From the NCBI GenBank assembly GCA_017958765.1, contig JAGDBY010000151.1, positions 1 through 11,608 on the forward strand: a stretch of 11,608 nt of DNA, given 5' to 3'. This DNA comes from Bacteroidales bacterium (GTDB lineage: Bacteria > Bacteroidota > Bacteroidia > Bacteroidales > UBA932). Each line of letters starts with the position of its first letter. Position 1 is the stretch's first letter. The notes under the pieces were generated by a model. It had not been told where the DNA came from and ran no database searches. It was given only the letters and a program-made list of their open reading frames with translations. Position numbers and translations under genes: made by a program. Positions 7,596 through 11,608 of the stretch are shown here, piece after piece.

Positions 7596-7766
7596 TTAAA
7601 ACAACTTTCTGAAAAATCCTGTTATAACTCTGGTAGGGTTAAACAGCCAGAAAAAGCCGTCCAGATCCTTGCGAAAACTCTTGGAAGCGTTTGCAGACTG
7701 CTTCTTCAACAGTCGGATCTCTCTGTCCAACTGCTGTAAATTAGTGATATTGCTATAATTACTCAT
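7596..7766 (-). CDS. Small hypothetical protein with amphipathic C-terminus (56 aa)
   Basis: The product is not recognised. I start it at the ATG at 7766, where ATGAGTAA overlaps the stop of the holin-family gene, rather than at the in-frame ATG at 7790, which lies deeper inside that gene. The protein begins MSNYSNITNLQQLDREIR and forms a charged helix around 8-35 (LDREIRLLKKQ, SKSFRKDLDG). It then has an aromatic, basic stretch FFWLFNPTRVITGFFRKLF that could lie along a membrane surface. There is no full membrane span and no cysteine. Position and character (short, helical, basic, third after a YtxH-type and a YqjE-type protein) recall YqjK in the E. coli yqjD-E-K group, but no homology is claimed. 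It ends three bases before the start of DPP III, which suggests co-translation or co-expression with both neighbours. Confidence 0.7.
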   Translation of the reverse strand: MSNYSNITNLQQLDREIRLLKKQSANASKSFRKDLDGFFWLFNPTRVITGFFRKLF

Positions 7767-8118
7767 CGTCGTCAGGGAAAAAGATTGCAATAAATTTTCT
7801 GATGAAATTGTTGATGAACAATTTTGACTTAAAGCAAAGCAGAATGATAGTTACCAGGGCGAACAGGGCTCCGATAAGCAGAAATCCCATAGCGGGACTT
7901 CCCAGCAGTGAGCCAATCCAATGGCCAAGGGCGACTCCCAGGAACGCTACTGCAGTCAGAACGAATACAATAACGATCAAAGTAGAGAGGAATGAAGCGA
8001 AGAGAGAAGAAAGACTTCTTACAATCCTGAGCTTTACCTCGTCTACTTTAGTACCTACAGCCTCTTTTGCGGAATCGCCGGCGTCCGTGAAAGGACGGGT
8101 TAAACTTCGCAATCCCAT
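7759..8118 (-). CDS. Phage holin family (YqjE-like) two-span membrane protein
   Basis: This 119-residue protein has a basic, amphipathic N-terminal helix (about 13-42: DSAKEAVGTKVDEVKLRIVR). Two membrane spans follow, near 44-68 (TLIVIVFVLTAVAFLGVALG) and 76-96 (MGFLLIGALFALVTIILLCF), with a short GSLLGSP turn between them. The basic tail FINNFIRKFIAIFF ends in DDDE. This arrangement matches the putative actinobacterial holin-X / phage_holin_3 superfamily group that includes E. coli YqjE. These are chromosomal membrane proteins, and the word holin reflects fold similarity only; no phage genes are present here. The start ATG at 8118 is one base after the TAA of the YtxH gene, and the stop overlaps the next ATG (ATGAGTAA). 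The tight packing suggests coupled translation. Function is unknown; a role in envelope integrity is inference. Confidence 0.8.
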   Translation of the reverse strand: MGLRSLTRPFTDAGDSAKEAVGTKVDEVKLRIVRSLSSLFASFLSTLIVIVFVLTAVAFLGVALGHWIGSLLGSPAMGFLLIGALFALVTIILLCFKSKLFINNFIRKFIAIFFPDDDE

Positions 8119-8119
8119 T

Positions 8120-8383
8120 TTATTTCTTCTTTTTAATAGAATCGATAGCTGACTCTACTGCATCCGATGCTGTGTGAACTGCCTCCGATACATTGTCAAC
8201 AACTTTTGAAGTAGCTTCATTAACGTCATCTCTGTAGCTGTCAAAGGTCTCTTTTGCTTTAGCTTTGACGTCTCTGATGCATTTGCGTGCGCTTTCAGAA
8301 TCTTCTGAAGAGAGATAAACTGCAATAGCGGCTGCGCCTACCAGCGCACCGGTGATAAATGAGAAAAATGATTCAACTTTCAT
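8120..8383 (-). CDS. YtxH-family small membrane-anchored protein
   Basis: This 87-residue protein begins MKVESFFSF and has one glycine/alanine-rich membrane segment at about 8-25 (SFITGALVGAAAIAVYLS). That is the YtxH (general stress protein) layout of an N-terminal small-residue helix followed by a soluble coil. The rest (26-83) is a long charged helix with regular V/A heptad-like spacing (ATSKVVDNVSEAVHTASDAV). It resembles apolipoprotein- or LEA-like helices and ends in IKKKK. YtxH proteins of Firmicutes are stress induced; the role in Bacteroidales is not established. The start at 8383 lies 15 bases after the addA stop, and the ORF ends one base before the holin-family ATG. I see no TAnnTTTG element just upstream, so it is probably transcribed with addA. 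Confidence 0.8.
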   Translation of the reverse strand: MKVESFFSFITGALVGAAAIAVYLSSEDSESARKCIRDVKAKAKETFDSYRDDVNEATSKVVDNVSEAVHTASDAVESAIDSIKKKK

Positions 8384-8398
8384 AGCTTAAATATTTAA

Positions 8399-11300
8399 TT
8401 ATTCAACATTTACTGTCTTATTATCTTCCAGATACCATATGTATCCTTTTACGTCTCTGTAACCCATCTTCCCGAGCGAGCGCATATAACGCAACACCTG
8501 GAATCTGTATTTTGCATCTTCACCGCCGAACTTGTAGTCTATCACTACAGCTCTGTCTCCGTCTATCAGAATTCTGTCAGGACGTTCCGCAGAGCCGTCG
8601 GTAGCGACGATTGTAAGTTCGTTGAGAACCTGCATCGAGCCGTCGAACCACTCAGGGTGTGATCCTATTCTCAGGGAAAGATTCTGCAAAACCCTTGCCG
8701 AATCCGCTTCTGGCAGTTTTCCCTCCCTGACTGCTGCAGAAACGGCAGTCGGAAGATCCTCCGGAGTGTAAACCGCTGACATTATGTCGTGAAGAACAAT
8801 ACCTTTGATCCTGTTGGAATCCTCGAAGAAACCGTCTGCGCGGTATGCCATCTTCAGGCGGCCTGACTCCCCATGAATCGGGAAAGAAGCGTTTGAAGTG
8901 ATTTTGACCTGCTCCTTTGAGCCGTCGGAGCCGGATTTGCCCGAAGATGAGTTCCGGATGTAGTCGGCATAATCGATCTCCTCTCCTATCTCGAAGGATT
9001 CTCCATTCGTTTTATAGTCGGAATAGTTGGACAAAAGATAATTGTACAGCAAATCTGAGACTCCTTTATCTTTATTATTACCGCCATCCTTCGGGAGAGG
9101 AGCGTTTATGATCAGTTCCACCTTCGGTCTTGTCATAGCGACATAGGCCGTATTGATTGCATCTATCTGAGTGTAAAGGACCTCCTGCGCATATTCTTTA
9201 TTGAAGAATGTGTTCTCCATAATGCCTGAGAATTTCAGAGGAACTATTCCCATCTGAGACAGATCGTCCGGAGGAGTTCCCCACAGATAGACATCGCTGC
9301 GGCTGGCGTGACTTAGCGGCATTTTGAAGAACGGCAGAATGACCACGTCCATCTCCAGTCCTTTCGATTTATGGATTGTAAACACCTGTATCGCCTCGGC
9401 CATATCCGGAAGCGCCACTGTCTTGTTGATGCCGCTCTCTTTCCACCAATCCAGGAAACCGGCTATATCTGAACCGTATGAATTCTGATAGTCCAGTACG
9501 GAATCCAGGAAGGCGTTCACATACACAATCTCTCCCTGCAGAGGCTCCGGGAATACTTTCCTCAGAATTGATTCGCACAGGTTGTACAAGGAGCCTTCCT
9601 CTGCTGCGAAATCCAGATTCAAAGAGGCGATATCTATATCCAACTGGCTCAGAATCACAGCATTGTGAGCATCGTCAGGATAGAGCAGCGATTTAAGGAC
9701 GGCGACTGCCGCTGTTACGGAGAATGAGGATGAGAGGGTGAGAGAATCTTCTGAAATCACGTCATAACCGTACGCTATAAGATTCTCCGCAACCATCTTT
9801 GCCTCAGCATTACTCCTGGTGAGAACGGCGATTGAGGAGAGCGGGTAATGCAGTTCCTTGGTGAGTCTGTCAACCTGCTCTCTGAGCATAGCAAGAGACT
9901 TCTGCCGGAATTCGCGACTGCGGCCCTCCACAAAGTTTACATTGATATAGCCGTCAAACGGCTTGTGCGACTTCTGCTTAGCTCCTTTATATATCTCTGT
10001 TATCTTTGGATCCAGCGTGACGGAGGTAAAGAAATCACCGTTGAATTCCACAATATTGCTGCCGCTGCGATAGTTATCCTCCAATTTAGGGTACGACAGC
10101 TGATCCTCCCTGAACTGCTCGTTTATACCGGAGTCAAGAGTGCTCCAGTCAGATCCGCGCCAACGGTAGATACTCTGCTTGACATCTCCCACAATCATAT
10201 TGTAGTTGTCTGAAGCAAGGCTGTCTTTCAACAGAGGGACGAAGTTACCCCATTGAAGCACAGAGGTATCCTGGAACTCGTCCAGCATATAGTGGTCGAA
10301 GCGGTTCCCTATTTTCTCGTAAATGAAAGGAACGTCGCTGCCGTCTATGATTCTGTGAATCGCCTCAGTGGTCTCACTCAGCAGCATCATATTCCTCTCT
10401 TTTAGAACCTGATAGATACTCCTGTAGATCTCGTTGAATAAACCGAATATGTAGAGATTCTTCAGGATGAACTTGTTTGTATGATAAGTCTTGAAAGGGT
10501 TGCCGAACATATCCCTTATACTGGAGAGCTTCTCCTGAAGGCCGTAAGATCTGGCCAGTTCCCCTTTGGCTTTGAATTCTTTGTATTTATTCTTACTGAA
10601 CCAATAATCCGGTCCATCCAAAAGTTGAAAGAATCTCTTTGAAGGAGCTTTGCTGAAATCTTTATTGATATATTTCTTTACAACACCGATATCGCCGTAC
10701 CTGAAATCCTCAGGGGTGAGACCGGCATCAGATACAGTCTTCAAAATGCTCTCCGCCAGCGAGATTACAGTATTCTCATACTCTTTCACGCTCTTTCTCA
10801 GCCCGTTCTCCAACTTCTCTATAGTCTCTGCGTCTGTATAGAAACGCCCGTCCTCCAGAGCCTTCAGCTTCTTAATTCTGAAATCTTCGTTCAGGAAGAG
10901 ACCGGCCATCTTGAGAAGCTCGTTCTCTATATTGTTGGTTCCGTTAAGCTCCAGCTGACTGAGCGCGCACTTGACTAACCAATCCAGAATGTTTTTATTT
11001 TCAGGCTTATCCAGAGAATCGAACAGGTTGTCGACTGCTTCGGTCAGAATCGCCTTGTCGTCGATTTCCACTCTGTATGAGGCGTACTGCCCTATTTCCC
11101 TGGCGAAAGAACGGGTTACTATCTGGAAGAAACGGTCTATCGTGGTGATTGAGAATGCTGAATAATCGTGCAGCAAGGTTATCAGAACCGATTTAGCCCT
11201 GCCCCCCTTCTCGGAGTCTTCCAGACTGAGTTCATAAAGTCTGCGCAGCACACGCTCCTTCATCTCGTCGGTAGCCTTGTTAGTAAAGGTTACGGCGAGA

Positions 11301-11416
11301 ATGTGACGGTAGGCCTCCCTGTCACCGGCACCGCTCTCGAGGAGCAGATCCAGGTATTTTCTGGTAAGAGTCTCTGTCTTACCGCTGCCCGCAGAAGCTT
11401 TATATATCTCAATCAT
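8399..11416 (-). CDS. addA: AddA-like UvrD-family helicase with C-terminal PD-(D/E)XK nuclease
   Basis: AddA is the helicase-nuclease subunit of AddAB (RecBCD-type), which resects double-strand breaks for RecA loading. Superfamily 1A motifs appear in order: Walker A ASAGSGKT (7-14), motif Ia TFTNKATDEM, TTIDRFF, LDEFQD (378-383, motif II), GDVKQSIYRWRG (410-421, motif III), DNYRSG (447-452), TIHKSKGLE (His682, motif V) and YVAMTRPK (motif VI). The C-terminal nuclease is intact: KGIVLHDIM (His876), RPDR (Asp947), DYK (Asp960, Lys962) and QVLRYM, giving the H-PD-DxK-QxxxY set. At 1005 residues it is shorter than B. subtilis AddA (about 1230), but all motifs are present. The ATG at 11416 lies nine bases after the stop of the upstream AddB-like gene, with an A-rich spacer and no Shine-Dalgarno sequence. 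It is followed at 15 bases by the small membrane protein genes. The alternative call RecB is less likely given this partner. Confidence 0.93.
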   Translation of the reverse strand: MIEIYKASAGSGKTETLTRKYLDLLLESGAGDREAYRHILAVTFTNKATDEMKERVLRRLYELSLEDSEKGGRAKSVLITLLHDYSAFSITTIDRFFQIVTRSFAREIGQYASYRVEIDDKAILTEAVDNLFDSLDKPENKNILDWLVKCALSQLELNGTNNIENELLKMAGLFLNEDFRIKKLKALEDGRFYTDAETIEKLENGLRKSVKEYENTVISLAESILKTVSDAGLTPEDFRYGDIGVVKKYINKDFSKAPSKRFFQLLDGPDYWFSKNKYKEFKAKGELARSYGLQEKLSSIRDMFGNPFKTYHTNKFILKNLYIFGLFNEIYRSIYQVLKERNMMLLSETTEAIHRIIDGSDVPFIYEKIGNRFDHYMLDEFQDTSVLQWGNFVPLLKDSLASDNYNMIVGDVKQSIYRWRGSDWSTLDSGINEQFREDQLSYPKLEDNYRSGSNIVEFNGDFFTSVTLDPKITEIYKGAKQKSHKPFDGYINVNFVEGRSREFRQKSLAMLREQVDRLTKELHYPLSSIAVLTRSNAEAKMVAENLIAYGYDVISEDSLTLSSSFSVTAAVAVLKSLLYPDDAHNAVILSQLDIDIASLNLDFAAEEGSLYNLCESILRKVFPEPLQGEIVYVNAFLDSVLDYQNSYGSDIAGFLDWWKESGINKTVALPDMAEAIQVFTIHKSKGLEMDVVILPFFKMPLSHASRSDVYLWGTPPDDLSQMGIVPLKFSGIMENTFFNKEYAQEVLYTQIDAINTAYVAMTRPKVELIINAPLPKDGGNNKDKGVSDLLYNYLLSNYSDYKTNGESFEIGEEIDYADYIRNSSSGKSGSDGSKEQVKITSNASFPIHGESGRLKMAYRADGFFEDSNRIKGIVLHDIMSAVYTPEDLPTAVSAAVREGKLPEADSARVLQNLSLRIGSHPEWFDGSMQVLNELTIVATDGSAERPDRILIDGDRAVVIDYKFGGEDAKYRFQVLRYMRSLGKMGYRDVKGYIWYLEDNKTVNVE

Positions 11417-11425
11417 TTTTCTAAA

Positions 11426-11608
11426 TCAATTTTTTGAACAGATTCTCTTCGGGCATATATCGTAAGCGGGACAGTACTGACACCGTCTTTCACTAGGAGA
11501 ATAACTGAAAGGAAGCTCAGGATTGAATATCTCTTCAACCACCGCCTTAAGTCCCTCTACCAGAATATCATAGACATCATCTGTCACAGGGAAAGAAAGG
11601 GGATCTGC
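11426..11608 (-). CDS. addB: AddB-like PD-(D/E)XK nuclease, C-terminal end (partial)
   Basis: The last 60 codons of a gene enter from the right edge, reading ADPLSFPVTDDVYDILVEG... and stopping at TGA (11428-11426). The tail contains C-x2-C-x5-C (RRCQYCPAYDIC, then PKRIC), preceded by FSYSPSERR. This spacing equals the last three cysteines of the Fe-S cluster that staples the AddB nuclease domain in B. subtilis (C1121, C1124, C1130). The fourth ligand would lie far upstream, outside the window. The stop is nine bases before the addA ATG, the usual addB-addA order. Within the known complex AddB provides the second nuclease and recognises Chi. The nuclease residues themselves are not visible here, so the call rests on the cysteine motif and the neighbour. 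Confidence 0.78.
   Translation of the reverse strand, partial: ADPLSFPVTDDVYDILVEGLKAVVEEIFNPELPFSYSPSERRCQYCPAYDICPKRICSKN

Noticed and set aside
7767..7790. Upstream ATG giving the small protein eight extra residues
   Set aside because: It would extend the overlap with the holin-family gene to 32 bases. The ATG at 7766 forms a typical stop/start overlap, so it was preferred.
7759..8118. Prophage remnant suggested by the holin family name
   Set aside because: No endolysin, capsid, tail, integrase or attachment-site repeat is nearby, and YqjE-like proteins are ordinary chromosomal genes.
7802..8152. Plus-strand open frame of 116 codons opposite the holin-family gene
   Set aside because: It lies wholly antisense to two well-supported coding genes, has no recognisable motif or promoter, and reads as basic low-complexity sequence, so it is a shadow.
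8387..8398. Perfect 12-base palindrome TTAAATATTTAA between addA and the YtxH gene
   Set aside because: All A/T, short, without a loop or T-tract, and in an AT-rich 15-base spacer. It is likely chance, and too weak for a terminator or operator call.

Overview
The window looks like chromosomal DNA from a member of Bacteroidota, probably order Bacteroidales. Three things suggest this. The tmk gene is preceded by a TTG-N19-TAnnTTTG promoter of the Bacteroides sigma-factor type, and there are no Shine-Dalgarno sequences at any start. The dipeptidyl peptidase III is of the short bacterial form with a HECLGH zinc motif. The TamB, Tmk, MauE/DoxX and AddAB proteins resemble Bacteroidales forms. No genus is claimed. 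The DNA is almost entirely coding: the longest gap between genes is 29 bases, so no stretch over 300 bases lacks a gene. No tRNA, rRNA, insertion sequence, integrase or CRISPR array was seen.

Layout, left to right. (1) Bases 1-2958, plus strand: the C-terminal two thirds or so of a TamB-like envelope protein, open at the left edge. (2) 2944-3696, minus strand: folP (dihydropteroate synthase), whose end overlaps the end of tamB by 15 bases. (3) A 29-base divergent spacer at 3697-3725, which with the first codons of folP carries promoter elements for both directions. (4) 3726-5605, plus strand: tmk (thymidylate kinase) and a MauE/DoxX-type membrane protein with a thioredoxin-like periplasmic domain, joined by an ATGA stop/start overlap. 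(5) 5592-11608, minus strand: a compact run read from right to left. It holds the end of an AddB-like Fe-S nuclease, AddA helicase-nuclease, a YtxH-family protein, a small 'phage holin family' (YqjE-like) membrane protein, a 56-residue protein of unknown function, and a lipoprotein dipeptidyl peptidase III. Gaps in this run are 15 bases or less, or the genes overlap, so it is probably one transcript whose promoter lies beyond the right edge.

How the genes relate: folP and tmk both serve nucleotide synthesis, because folates support thymidylate formation and Tmk phosphorylates dTMP. They diverge from one short control region. TamB and the MauE/DoxX protein are envelope proteins. The right half couples a recombinational repair machine (AddAB) to a set of small membrane proteins and an exported peptidase. 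I see no obvious single pathway there. The YtxH/YqjE-like/small-protein trio resembles in layout the E. coli yqjD-yqjE-yqjK stress cassette.

Most of the window is housekeeping. I did not find a clearly new defence or mobile system. The points most worth a second look are the small membrane cassette inside the addAB-peptidase operon, the thioredoxin-like domain without a CxxC on the MauE protein, the shortened FolP, and the overlapping divergent folP/tmk promoter.
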